A program made the translations under genes and the position numbers. Of a DNA stretch of 40,771 nt, positions 25,666 through 33,985 are shown piece after piece. Each line of letters begins with the position of its first letter. Position 1 is the first letter of the stretch. This DNA is from Gemmatimonadales bacterium. GTDB taxonomy: Bacteria; Gemmatimonadota; Glassbacteria; GWA2-58-10. The DNA is taken from the NCBI GenBank assembly GCA_024278175.1, contig JAJRTS010000094.1, positions 1-40,771 of the forward strand, read 5' to 3'. The notes beneath the pieces were generated by a model. It saw only the letters and a list, made by a program, of their open reading frames with translations. It did no database searches and was not told where the DNA came from.

Positions 25666-27042
25666 TTGCAAGGCACCCCAGGCTTGATGGCTCAACTGAC
25701 CGATCTAGTCGGCTCTGTCAGCAATTTCGTCTGGGGCCCGCCGATGTTGATCCTGCTGGTGGGCACGGGAGTCTACCTCACGCTGGTGCTGCGCGGGTTG
25801 CAGTTCACCAGCCTGCTTCCCAGCCTGCACCTGGCGCTGATCAAGCGCAAGGACGACGACAGCGAGGGGGATATCACCCATTTCCAGGCGCTGATGACCG
25901 CGCTGGCCGCCACGGTGGGCACGGGCAATATCGCCGGAGTGGCCACGGCTATCGCCGCCGGCGGGCCCGGCGCGCTGTTCTGGATGTGGATCACCGGGCT
26001 GTTCGGGATGGCGACCAAGTACGCCGAGGCCCTGCTGGCGGTCAAGTACCGCACCACCGACAAGCGCGGGCTGATGTGCGGCGGGCCGATGTACTATATC
26101 TCCGAGGGTCTGGGCTGGAAGTGGCTGGGCGTGCTGTTCGCCGTTTTCGCCACTATCGCCTCGTTCGGGATCGGCAACATGGTGCAGTCCAACAGTGTCT
26201 GCGATGCGGTCCAGACCACTTTCGGCGTTTCGCCCGTGATTACCGGGATAATTATCACCCTGGCCACGGGGATGGTGATCCTGGGCGGGATCCGCTCTAT
26301 CGGCCGGGTTACGGGGCTGCTGGTGCCGCTGATGATCGTGTTCTACGTCCTGGCGGCGCTCTACGTGCTGATCCTCCGCTTTGACCAGCTTGGCGCGGCT
26401 TTCAGGCTGATTATCAGCTCGGCGTTTACTCCCACGGCGGCCGGCGGCGGGTTCGCCGGGGCCACGGTGATGATGACGATCCGCATGGGCGTGGCGCGCG
26501 GCGTGTTCAGCAACGAGTCCGGCCTGGGCAGCAGCGCAATCGCGGCCGCCGCGGCCCAGACCAGGCACCCGGTCCGGCAGGCGATGGTGTCGATGACCCA
26601 GACGTTTATCGACACGATAGTGGTCTGCACGCTCACCGGGCTGGCGATTATTGTCAGCGGCGTGTGGAACAGCGGAGAAACCGGCGCGGGGCTGACCACG
26701 CTGGCGTTCAACTCGGTGATCCCCGGCCGGGTCGGCGGCTGGATCGTGGCCGTGGGCCTGACCCTGTTTGCCTACAGCACGATCCTGGGCTGGAGCTATT
26801 ACGGCGAGAAGAGCCTGGAATACCTGCTCGGCGAGCGGGCGGTGATGCCCTACCGCCTGGTGTTCACGCTGATGGTGATGGTGGGTGCGGTGTCCAGGCT
26901 GAATTTCGTCTGGCTGGTGAGCGATGTGATGAACGGGCTGATGGCCGTGCCGAACCTGATCGGCCTGCTGGCGCTCAGCGGGGTGGTGGTTAAAGTGACA
27001 GCCGGCTATTTCAATTCGAAGTCCGCTGGTGGACTTTCCTGA
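25666..27042 (+). CDS. Sodium:alanine symporter family protein (AgcS)
   Basis: A 458-residue integral membrane protein. The family motif is clear: [20 protein letters not shown] (about 66-85), then [10 protein letters not shown] and [12 protein letters not shown]. Later [16 protein letters not shown] and [11 protein letters not shown] are also typical of AgcS (TC 2.A.25). It imports alanine, glycine or related amino acids with Na+. The start is a TTG, chosen because GGAGG lies exactly six bases before it; the nearest ATG, seven codons in, lacks a ribosome site. Its 3' end overlaps the 3' end of a convergent gene by 32 bp. The upstream spacer is full of repeats, so its promoter may have been supplied by the inserted DNA. 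Confidence 0.93.
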   Translation: MQGTPGLMAQLTDLVGSVSNFVWGPPMLILLVGTGVYLTLVLRGLQFTSLLPSLHLALIKRKDDDSEGDITHFQALMTALAATVGTGNIAGVATAIAAGGPGALFWMWITGLFGMATKYAEALLAVKYRTTDKRGLMCGGPMYYISEGLGWKWLGVLFAVFATIASFGIGNMVQSNSVCDAVQTTFGVSPVITGIIITLATGMVILGGIRSIGRVTGLLVPLMIVFYVLAALYVLILRFDQLGAAFRLIISSAFTPTAAGGGFAGATVMMTIRMGVARGVFSNESGLGSSAIAAAAAQTRHPVRQAMVSMTQTFIDTIVVCTLTGLAIIVSGVWNSGETGAGLTTLAFNSVIPGRVGGWIVAVGLTLFAYSTILGWSYYGEKSLEYLLGERAVMPYRLVFTLMVMVGAVSRLNFVWLVSDVMNGLMAVPNLIGLLALSGVVVKVTAGYFNSKSAGGLS

Positions 27043-27727
27043 TCGCCTTGAAAATCATCTTCCCGCTCTGGGTACGATATTCACTGATCAGCAGCCCGCA
27101 CGAGTTTTCGATCAAATCGAACAGCTCGACACGCTTGAAGCGCGAGAGGTCCAGGCCTCCCTCGCTGCCCACGGATACTTTCTCCCGGTGAAAAATCCTG
27201 CGGAACCAGGGCCTGAGCAGCGGCAGTTCGGTGATCAGCTTGCGGCGGCAGAACGCGGCCAGGTTCTGTAACAGCAGCCGGGCGGTGTCCTTGGGATAGC
27301 AGGCGATAATCCCCGTGCCTACAATCATGTCGAATGCCTCGGTGGTGGGATAGGGGTTGAAGCTGCGGTAGATGATGTTTGGGTAGGGATTGAGACTGCT
27401 CGCCATCTCGGCCATCTGCTGCGTGGGAGCGGCACTGACCACGTCCACCTCGCCGCCCTCAGCCAGCTTGCGCGCCAGAGAGCCCGTACCGTTCTCCAGC
27501 ACCAGCACGCGTGTGTCCTGAAGGTCGCGCCGGGGATCAAGCAAACTCATCACCCTTTCGGCCAGCGCCAGGCTGTTATCGCGGAAAATGGCGGCCGCCT
27601 CCTGCTGCTTCTTCGCGGCCTGACCCGGTTCCAGCAGCGGCATTACCAGCTTCTCCAGGCGTTCGCTCACCCGCTGGGAGAACTGGATTATCTGCTGCTC
27701 CACCTCCCTGGCCTGATCGCTGCTCAT
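27011..27727 (-). CDS. SAM-methyltransferase-like protein
   Basis: A 238-residue protein. The N-terminal 50 residues are a charged helix or coiled coil ([23 protein letters not shown]). Residues 73-100 look like motif I and beta-2 of class I methyltransferases ([16 protein letters not shown], then [11 protein letters not shown]), where the usual ExGxGxG is reduced to [16 protein letters not shown] (132-141) fits motif II. The C-terminal half lies in the right place for a substrate domain. The product is unknown. The ATG at 27727 has a weak ribosome site; an ATG eight codons upstream is possible. It converges with, and overlaps, the AgcS gene, and a strong terminator lies just upstream of it. 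Confidence 0.6.
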   Translation of the reverse strand: MSSDQAREVEQQIIQFSQRVSERLEKLVMPLLEPGQAAKKQQEAAAIFRDNSLALAERVMSLLDPRRDLQDTRVLVLENGTGSLARKLAEGGEVDVVSAAPTQQMAEMASSLNPYPNIIYRSFNPYPTTEAFDMIVGTGIIACYPKDTARLLLQNLAAFCRRKLITELPLLRPWFRRIFHREKVSVGSEGGLDLSRFKRVELFDLIENSCGLLISEYRTQSGKMIFKAIRKVHQRTSN

Positions 27728-27761
27728 CGCTGTATCCGTCCGTGTTCTCAATAAACCGACT

Positions 27762-27824
27762 AAAAAGCCGGGCCGGCTGTCCCCGCCGCTTTGGGTGCGG
27801 CGGGGACAGGTTCCGGTACCCGGC
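27762..27824 (-). terminator. Very strong hairpin terminator on the minus strand
   Basis: A perfect 13-bp stem (27777-27789 with 27797-27809, CTGTCCCCGCCGC and its complement) with a seven-base loop is extended by CCGG/CCGG and GCCGGG/CCCGGC pairs. On the minus strand the stem ends in TTTTT (27762-27766). It would stop transcription arriving from the oxidoreductase side before the methyltransferase-like gene. Confidence 0.7.
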
Positions 27825-27846
27825 CCATCGTTGACATGCTCTAGAG

Positions 27847-27874
27847 GGGCGTTGAAATAATACTCTCAACGCCC
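27847..27874. repeat. Perfect 9-bp inverted repeat
   Basis: GGGCGTTGA (27847-27855) and TCAACGCCC (27866-27874) with a ten-base loop. No T run follows. Its arms resemble, but do not equal, those of the palindrome at 28042. Confidence 0.5.
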
Positions 27875-28008
27875 TTGAATGAAAAGTTTTGCCCCGTTGC
27901 TTGTCAAGGGCAAGGCAAGCCGTTTCTTTTGCTGATCCTGTTACTTGTGCTATCCCAAGCGGTTGTATCACTTACTCCGGTTTGAGCCGGCATAGCGGGA
28001 AACGGCCC

Positions 28009-28037
28009 TTGACAACCGGGCACCCATACTTTTGAAT
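28009..28037 (+). promoter_or_regulatory. Promoter-like signal antisense to the broken oxidoreductase
   Basis: TTGACA (28009-28014), 17 bp, TTGAAT (28032-28037). It is followed directly by the palindrome at 28042 and would transcribe into the 3' end of the oxidoreductase gene in antisense. The -10 is only moderate, so this may be coincidence. Confidence 0.35.
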
Positions 28038-28041
28038 TTTT

Positions 28042-28065
28042 CAACACGCCTCTAGAAGCGTGTTG
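28042..28065. repeat. Palindrome shared with the left edge of the window
   Basis: CAACACGC (28042-28049) and GCGTGTTG (28058-28065), eight-base arms around CTCTAGAA. The same arm sequences form the palindrome at 106-124. Both sit a few bases after a TTGACA-type promoter. It lies 12 bp past the stop of the oxidoreductase gene. Confidence 0.5.
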
Positions 28066-28077
28066 CTCCGGCCAGGC

Positions 28078-29376
28078 TTAGCGGGGCCGGGGGGTTCCGG
28101 GCATCGGCACAGCCCGTTTGGGCGGAGTGGTGCTGAAATGATACTCGGCCGGGGCCAGGTCCAGATCGCTGCTGAGTATCTCTTCCCTGGTCACCAGCTT
28201 ACCGGTGTAGGCGGCCTCGCGGCCCATGATGCACGAGAGCGTACTGTCCACCGCGTAGTCCAGCGCATCGTTACGGGCCTTGTTGTTGCGGATGCTGTCC
28301 TGCAGCGCGGCGTGCTCTAACACTGTGGAGTTGTGTTTCTCGCGGTAGCGGAAGCGGTTCTGGCCGCGGATGGTCTGGTGGCTGTCCGTCTAGCCCAGAG
28401 TGCCGATTACACGGTTCTCGTTCCTGTTCTCGCAGTTGGCGATCTGACGCAGCATGCAGTAGACGTGAATGTCGTTCGGGTACTCGAAATCGACAGACAT
28501 GTGGTCGTAGATGTTGCCGAACTTGGGATCGGTACGCACCTGGCGACCGCCGTTGGCCACCGCGCTGATCGGGTACGCGCCCAGGGTCCAGTTCATCCTG
28601 TCCACCTGGTGGACCACCATCTCGACAATCTGGTCGCCGGAGAGCCAGGTCCAGTAGTACCAGTTACGGCACTGGTATTCCATTGCGCTCCAGCTCGGGT
28701 CGTTGCCGCGATGCCAGAGGAAACCGCCCATGCGATGAATGCTGCCGGCCTTGAACTCGCCGATAGCGCCGTCCTGTGCCCGCTTGATCGTTTCCTGGAT
28801 GGCGGGATCGTGACGCGACTGGAGGCCGACCACCACGCTCAGGCCCTTGTTCTTGGCTTCCTGGGCGGCGGCGCGCACCTTGCGGCAGCCCACCGGGTCG
28901 GTGGCGACAGGTTTCTCGGCGAACACGTTCAGTCCGCGCTTGACCGCTGCCTCGAAGTGCAGGGGACGGAAGCCGGGAGGGGTGGTCAGGATCACGTAGT
29001 CCAGGTCGGGTACGGCCAGCAGTTGTTTCCAGGCCTCGTCGCCGGTGAACATGTGGTCCTTGTCGACCTTGATATTTTTCTGCAGCTCGCCCTGCAGCTC
29101 ACGGGAGCCGGTCTTGAGGGCGTTGAGGCTTTTCTCGATCTGATCGGGCGCCACATCGGCCATCGCCACCAGATCGACACTGCCCTTGCCGGCCTCAAGA
29201 GCGTTGGCGCAGGCGCCGGTGCCGCGGCCGCCGACACCGATCGCACCGATTCTTAATTTATCGCTCTGGGCCCGGCCGGTGCGAACGAACGGAAAAGCGC
29301 TCAGCGCCGTGGCGGCCGCGGCCCCTGCTGTTATAAACTGGCGGCGGGAAAGCTTATTGTTTTCCTGAGTGGACAT
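28078..29376 (-). pseudogene. Tat-exported Gfo/Idh/MocA oxidoreductase interrupted by an in-frame TAG
   Basis: This is a Gfo/Idh/MocA-type NAD(P) oxidoreductase of 431 sense codons plus one internal stop. It has a Tat signal (SRRQFI, about 10-15, with cleavage near GRA36), a nucleotide-binding loop GAIGVGGRGTG (44-54), and the hallmark EKP in NVFAEKPVA. The reading frame is closed at codon 329 (28390-28392) by TAG but continues in the same frame for 103 codons, through RGQNRFRYRE and LDLAPAEYHF, to a natural TAA. A family C-terminus of this kind (ending PVPMPGT-like) is normal, so the stop is inside an otherwise intact gene. Other genes here end in TAG normally, so general recoding is unlikely. 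A single base change from TGG (Trp) would explain it. The ATG at 29376 has AGGAGG four bases upstream. Confidence 0.8.
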
Positions 29377-29564
29377 CATTCCTCCTGCATTGTATGGTAC
29401 GGACTCTTTCGGCGACGTTTTTCGGATAAGTCGGGAAGGCCCGGGACAGGCCGGACCGGTTGAAGGAGAAGCGTCCGGTCCGGCGGTTGGTTGCCGGATA
29501 AATATTATACTAGCTAAAAAGCGGTGGAGCAAGGAATCGTAACGTTAAGCCCGAGCAGGTTTTT

Positions 29565-32309
29565 TCAGCCCTCGTCATTGCTCTTGCCGGCCTCCATGGC
29601 CCTGTCAATCTCGGCGAGCAGTTTGAGGTTGCCGGTCGGTTCGGCGATCTGGCGGGCCTTGCGGCAGAGCCGCCGGGCATCGCCGGTGCGCCCCGCGCGA
29701 AAGTGCGCCCGGGCTCTGAAGAGCGCGGCCACGGCCCGGTGCTCATCCATGCCCTGTCCTGCCGCCAGCGTCTCTCCCTGCTCGATAGCCCGGCTACCCT
29801 CATCGCCACGGCCCAGGCAGTCGAGTACCTCGCCGCGGTAAAGCAGGTCCTGCACGGTCACCTGCGTGTTGCCGGTCTGACGGGCCAGGTGCAGGCTCTC
29901 GTCGAAATAGCGCAAGGCGTCGTCGTAGTGTCGCAGGTTGTAGTAATAGACGCCGATTGTCGAAAGCAGGGTTGCCACATAGGAGTAGTCCTGCTCCTCT
30001 CTGGCGTGTTCCAGGGCCCGAAGGTAGTATTCCAGCGCCCGGGCCACTTCCTTGATCTCGTAGTAGGCGTTACCAAGGTTGGCCAGCCAGATCCCCTGGT
30101 TGCGGATATTGCCGCCGCGACGGGCCAGGCTGAGCGCCTGGCGGTAGTAGTCGATCGCTGTCTCGTATTCTTGCATGGAAAAATAGACCGAGCCGATATA
30201 ACCCAGCCAGTTGCCTGTTTGCTGAAGGTCTCCGGAAGAGCGCAGGGCCTCAAGCGCCTTGTGGAACAGCTCCAGGGCCTGGCCGGTGTTTTCCTGCTCG
30301 TAGAGCAGGCGGCCCATGTTGCTCAGGGCTGTCACCGCCGCGGTTTCGTCATGACGGACCCGGGCCAGCTCCAGGGCTTGTTGCAGTGTGGCTTTCGCCT
30401 TGTCGTACTGCCCGCCGCGCTGCTGAATATAACCCATGCCCAGCAATGCTTCCAGGCGCTGATCGGCAAAAGTGTCCTTGCCGCAGAGCTTGAGCGCCCT
30501 GCCGAAAGCCTTGCCCGCCGGTTCGTAGTCCTCGCGTTTGAGGCGCAGGCTGCCCACGGCCAGCAGGCTCTTGATTTTGAGCAGAGGGTCATCGCACTGG
30601 AACGAGGCCACCCGGCTTTGCTCGAAATAGCGCGAGGCGCCGTCCCAGTCTCCCCGCAGTTGCATCATCTCTCCGAGCGCCAGGCTGGCCTCGAACAGAA
30701 CCCTGCTCTGGCCGCTGCCGGAGGCCAGGGCGTGGGCCGCACTCAGAACTCCCAGCGCTTTTTTATTCCTCCCGGCGCCCATCGATGCCCTCCCGGACTG
30801 CACCATCAGCAGCCCGTGGACCACCGTGGCCTGCTCACCGCCGCCGTCGGCCAGTTCCAGGCCGTTACGGGCCAGGGCTTCCTCGAACGAGCGCTGAGCG
30901 CCCTCGTAGTCCTCCAGCGCCAGCAGCCGCTCGCCACTGGCGGTAAGCAGCTGCACGGCCCAGTCATTCTTGAGCAGCCAGGCCCCGGAGAGCATCCCGG
31001 CCGCGGCGAACACCATGTCCCGGCCCTCGTCCTCGGCCAGCGCACAGAACATCTCCGCGCAGCGCTGGCGCAGAATACTCAGGCGTTCGGCGGGTACGGT
31101 GTCCAGCACGATATCCGCCACCAGCGGATGGGCGAAGCGCACTGTCCCGTTGGAGCCGGGTGCGTTGCGCGCGGCCAGGAAACCGTGATCCGCCAGCGAG
31201 TCCAGAACGTCTTCCAGGTTGTCGATCCGCAGCGAGCCGTGCGAGAGCAGTCCGGCCAGCATTTCCAGCGAGGAGAACGGGCCGAGTACCGTCACGGCCT
31301 GCAGCACGCCACGGCGCAGCGCGTCCAGCGGGCGCAGTCGCTCGCGCACCAGGCCACTGATGTCGATAATATCCAGCGCGCGGGTACGGGCCCGCAGGGC
31401 GCCGAGCAGTTCCTTGCGCGAGGAGGATGAGCGTTTCTCGGGATTTCGTTCGGAGAGCAGGTGGTAGCTTTCGATCAGAAACAGCGGGTTACCGGGCGAA
31501 CCCTCGATCAGCGCCTTGCGGGCGTGCTGGCTGAGCGTGCCGCCGCCGGCGGTTTCCTCCAGCATGACCAGCAGCTTACGGCAGTTGTGCCGTGAGAGCC
31601 GCCCCAGGGAGAATTCATGGAATTCCTGCAGGTAGTCGAGCCGGGCGCTGTAGGATCCGGTGCTGGAGGTAAGTATCAGCAGCGGCCAGAGGTGTTCCTT
31701 TTTATGGACCAGGTGCACCAGCAGTTCCAGGCTGCCCAGGTCCACGCGCTCCAGATCGTCGAACCACAGCACGGTCACCGGCGGGTCACTCTCGCCGGTG
31801 GCGGAGGCGCGCAGGGCCTGAAGGAAGCGCCGGACCGCGTTGAATACCAGCAGCCGGCCCCGTCCGGGGCGCCTGATACCGGTGTTGAACTCCACCGGAT
31901 AACTCACGCCCAGCAACTGGCCCAGCACCGGCAGGATCGCCTCGGCGTCGAACAGCTCAGCGGGCAGTTTGAGCGCGGTGAAAGCCGCCAGCCGCGCCTC
32001 CAGTTTTTCCTTGCGGGCGTACTCGTTTTCCCACGGCGCCATTTGAAGGTCGGTGGCCAGCGCATTGCTGAAAGTACCGTAAGGCAGGCCGGGGTTGACT
32101 GTCGTGTGCGGACGGATCAGCCGAACGGGGGCTTCGCCGCGGGTGGGGTATACCAGTTCCTCGATCAGGCGGCTTTTGCCGATCCCCTCCTCCGCGAACA
32201 CGTGCAGCCACAGAGCCTGGCGTTTACGCCTGGAGTCGAGGAATTCCCTGATCCGGCCGCTGAGAGCCTTGAGTTCTTTTTCCCTGCCGGTGAGTTCCAG
32301 TTCGAGCAT
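29565..32309 (-). CDS. STAND-like ATPase with C-terminal TPR array
   Basis: A 914-residue protein. The N-terminal part is an AAA_16/STAND-type NTPase: GREKELKAL at 8-16, Walker A AEEGIGKS (39-46), where the first Gly is Ala, and Walker B VTVLWFDDLE (178-187). A winged-helix-like or linker region follows to about 460. From there to about 900 a series of TPR units is visible, for example GQALELFHKALEALRSSG, YETAIDYYRQALSLARRGG and ARALEYYLRALEHAREEQ. No kinase, DNA-binding (LuxR/BTAD) or nuclease domain is attached, so it may be a scaffold or a sensor whose effector is a separate protein. The ATG at 32309 follows a GAGG; a longer start 30 codons upstream looks less likely. Confidence 0.8.
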   Translation of the reverse strand: MLELELTGREKELKALSGRIREFLDSRRKRQALWLHVFAEEGIGKSRLIEELVYPTRGEAPVRLIRPHTTVNPGLPYGTFSNALATDLQMAPWENEYARKEKLEARLAAFTALKLPAELFDAEAILPVLGQLLGVSYPVEFNTGIRRPGRGRLLVFNAVRRFLQALRASATGESDPPVTVLWFDDLERVDLGSLELLVHLVHKKEHLWPLLILTSSTGSYSARLDYLQEFHEFSLGRLSRHNCRKLLVMLEETAGGGTLSQHARKALIEGSPGNPLFLIESYHLLSERNPEKRSSSSRKELLGALRARTRALDIIDISGLVRERLRPLDALRRGVLQAVTVLGPFSSLEMLAGLLSHGSLRIDNLEDVLDSLADHGFLAARNAPGSNGTVRFAHPLVADIVLDTVPAERLSILRQRCAEMFCALAEDEGRDMVFAAAGMLSGAWLLKNDWAVQLLTASGERLLALEDYEGAQRSFEEALARNGLELADGGGEQATVVHGLLMVQSGRASMGAGRNKKALGVLSAAHALASGSGQSRVLFEASLALGEMMQLRGDWDGASRYFEQSRVASFQCDDPLLKIKSLLAVGSLRLKREDYEPAGKAFGRALKLCGKDTFADQRLEALLGMGYIQQRGGQYDKAKATLQQALELARVRHDETAAVTALSNMGRLLYEQENTGQALELFHKALEALRSSGDLQQTGNWLGYIGSVYFSMQEYETAIDYYRQALSLARRGGNIRNQGIWLANLGNAYYEIKEVARALEYYLRALEHAREEQDYSYVATLLSTIGVYYYNLRHYDDALRYFDESLHLARQTGNTQVTVQDLLYRGEVLDCLGRGDEGSRAIEQGETLAAGQGMDEHRAVAALFRARAHFRAGRTGDARRLCRKARQIAEPTGNLKLLAEIDRAMEAGKSNDEG

Positions 32310-32718
32310 CGGGAGAGCCTCGGGGAGAGCCGGGTCGCGATATGAGAAAAAAATGCCGTTTTGCGCCTGAAAGATAAGATGAAAAAATTGCCGGAACAAG
32401 TAAAAAACGGCGATTATTGCCGCTTTTTATTATCGGCGCTCGCTGCACACAACCATGAAAAAGGGTGGATGTTGAAAACATTGCGTCAGTTAACGGGCTT
32501 TGACAAGCGAAAAAGGAGGGCAGGTGCTTGACAAAGGAAAGGTGCCGAGGATATAGTTGAATTATGGATTGGATAAACCAATCTCAAACTTAAAGGAGAA
32601 AGTCTATTACGTAATAACAGCAGGGATATGAAAACGCGGCCGGCACCGGACAGCCTATCGTCAGCGAACGGGCCGGCAGGGCAGGAGCCAGCAGCTTAAG
32701 TTTCAGCCGGAGAGTTTC
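32310..32718. other. Divergent regulatory region between the STAND gene and ssb
   Basis: About 400 bp. It holds the ssb promoter (32528-32557), a second TTGACA at 32500-32505, an A-tract/CGGC/GCCG/T-tract hairpin (about 32403-32429), and two short frames in the ssb leader: a nine-codon frame from 32564 and a 23-codon frame (32628-32699) ending 19 bp before the ssb ATG. The short frames may be leader peptides; there is no proof that they are translated. Confidence 0.45.
32528..32557 (+). promoter_or_regulatory. Sigma70 promoter of ssb
   Basis: TTGACA (32528-32533), an 18-bp spacer, TATAGT (32552-32557). The transcript would have a leader of about 155 nt before ssb. Confidence 0.6.
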
Positions 32719-33138
32719 ATGGCTCAGCGAGATTTGAACAAGGTAATCCTCATCGGGAATATCGGCCGCGACCCGGACCTTCGCCAGACAGATAACGGCA
32801 GCGTGATAAGCACTTTTTCCCTGGCCACCAACACGACCTGGATGGGCAGGGACGGTGTGCGCAACGAGCGCACTGAATGGCATAACATCGTTGCATGGAA
32901 CCGCCTTGCTGAGATTTGCCACCAGATAATCCGCAAGGGCGACCAGATCTATGTCGAGGGGCGGCTGCGTACCCGCAGTTGGAACGATGAGAAAAACGAG
33001 CGCCACCACCGCACGGAAGTGATCACGGAGCAGATGATCAAGCTGTCCCACCAAGGCAACAAGGAAGGCGCCGAGGGAATGCCGACACCCGAGGATATCT
33101 CACAAGCTGGTGAAAATCAGTACACAGGCAGCCATTAA
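32719..33138 (+). CDS. ssb: Single-stranded DNA-binding protein
   Basis: A 139-residue SSB. The OB fold is clear: LNKVILIGNIGRDPDLR (6-22), TFSLATNTTW, TEWHNIVAWNRLAEI, and a KGDQIYVEGRLRTRSW strand near 73-88. The C-terminal tail is short and ends NQYTGSH, so the acidic DDDIPF-type tip that recruits partner proteins in most bacteria is absent. It binds single-stranded DNA during replication and repair, probably as a tetramer. A ribosome site (GGAGAG) precedes the ATG. In many genomes ssb lies between rpsF and rpsR; here it is outside that cluster and points towards it. Confidence 0.93.
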   Translation: MAQRDLNKVILIGNIGRDPDLRQTDNGSVISTFSLATNTTWMGRDGVRNERTEWHNIVAWNRLAEICHQIIRKGDQIYVEGRLRTRSWNDEKNERHHRTEVITEQMIKLSHQGNKEGAEGMPTPEDISQAGENQYTGSH

Positions 33139-33183
33139 AGTGACAGGCCCCGGGAGTTACCGGGGCGGAAGAAGTGCAAAAGC

Positions 33184-33339
33184 ATGAGCGGTAAAAAAGG
33201 AAAGAAACAACGGAAAGCAGCACCGGCGGACAAGCTGGATGCGTTGCGGATTGCGCTGAGCCTCAACGACAAGCCGTCGAATAAATTCATGAAGGCGTTC
33301 GAGGGCCTGATGCGCAAGGACAGCCCGGAGCAAAGCTGA
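33184..33339 (+). CDS. Small basic protein downstream of ssb
   Basis: A 51-residue product, not previously recognised by me. It begins with a run of Lys and Gln (SGKKGKKQRK), then an alpha-helical middle (DKLDALRIALSLND, then KFMKAFEGLMRKD), and ends SPEQS. The basic start could contact nucleic acid. GGAAGAAG lies upstream of the ATG. It follows ssb by 45 bp, precedes the shared terminator and so is likely co-transcribed with ssb. It may be a real small gene, but nothing more than composition and placement supports it. Confidence 0.5.
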   Translation: MSGKKGKKQRKAAPADKLDALRIALSLNDKPSNKFMKAFEGLMRKDSPEQS

Positions 33340-33383
33340 ACGGGTGCAGGCAGGTTTGTCGGAGGTGAATCCGGATAAATGAA

Positions 33384-33420
33384 AAAGGCGCTCCCACGCG
33401 GGAGGCGCCTTTATTTTTTT
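33384..33420. terminator. Bidirectional Rho-independent terminator
   Basis: A 12-bp stem with one bulge (AAAGGCGCTCCC with GGGAGGCGCCTTT) and an ACGC loop. A T run follows on the plus strand (to 33420) and another on the minus strand (at about 33382). It ends both the ssb unit and the leftward ribosomal-protein operon. Confidence 0.85.
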
Positions 33421-33450
33421 CATTGCCGGCCCCCAAGGGGGGAAGACGAA

Positions 33451-33894
33451 CTACTCCTTGACCACCCAGACCTTGATCTCGGTTTCCACCTCAGGATGGA
33501 GACTGATTCCGACCGTGTAGACGCCAAGCTGCTTAATCGGCTCAGCGAGCAGAACGCGCCGGCGTTCGACCTCGTGGCCCTGCTTGGCCATCTCGGCGAC
33601 AATGTCCGAGGTGCCGACCGAACCGTAGAGCTGCTCCTCCTCGCTGACCTTGACCTGAAAGGTGAGCGAGATGTCTTTCATCTTCTCGGCCAGTTTACGC
33701 GCGGCCTCGATTTCCTGCTCGGCCAACTGGAGAACTTTTTTCTTTTCAAATTCGATGCGCTTGAGGTTTCCCTTGGTTGCCGGATAGGCATCGTTGCGGG
33801 GAATAAGGTAATTGCGGGCGTATCCCGGCGCCACATCCACCACCGCGCCGATTTTGCCCAGTTGCTCGATATTCGAGCGCAGGATAATTTTCAT
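33451..33894 (-). CDS. rplI: 50S ribosomal protein bL9
   Basis: A 147-residue bL9, normal length. The N-terminal domain MKIILRSNIEQLGKIGAVVDVAPGY, with the GYARNYLIP motif near 24-32, then the long linker helix, then a C-terminal domain ending VWVVKE. It sits on the 50S subunit near the L1 stalk. The second of two adjacent ATGs (33894) is used because AGGAGG is a short distance upstream. It is the last gene of the rpsF-rpsR-DUF2232-rplI unit. Confidence 0.96.
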   Translation of the reverse strand: MKIILRSNIEQLGKIGAVVDVAPGYARNYLIPRNDAYPATKGNLKRIEFEKKKVLQLAEQEIEAARKLAEKMKDISLTFQVKVSEEEQLYGSVGTSDIVAEMAKQGHEVERRRVLLAEPIKQLGVYTVGISLHPEVETEIKVWVVKE

Positions 33895-33985
33895 CATTCC
33901 TCCTGGTAGGACTGTCTATCCTGAGAAAGCTTTCGCCAGTCAATCTTAGTTTAAATTTTTATCGCCAAACCCCGCCGGTCGCGCC

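Noticed and set aside
28078-29376. Pyrrolysine or other recoding at the internal TAG
   Set aside because: Other genes end with TAG normally, no pyl or suppressor genes are visible, and a TGG-to-TAG change explains it more simply. It is kept only as something to check.
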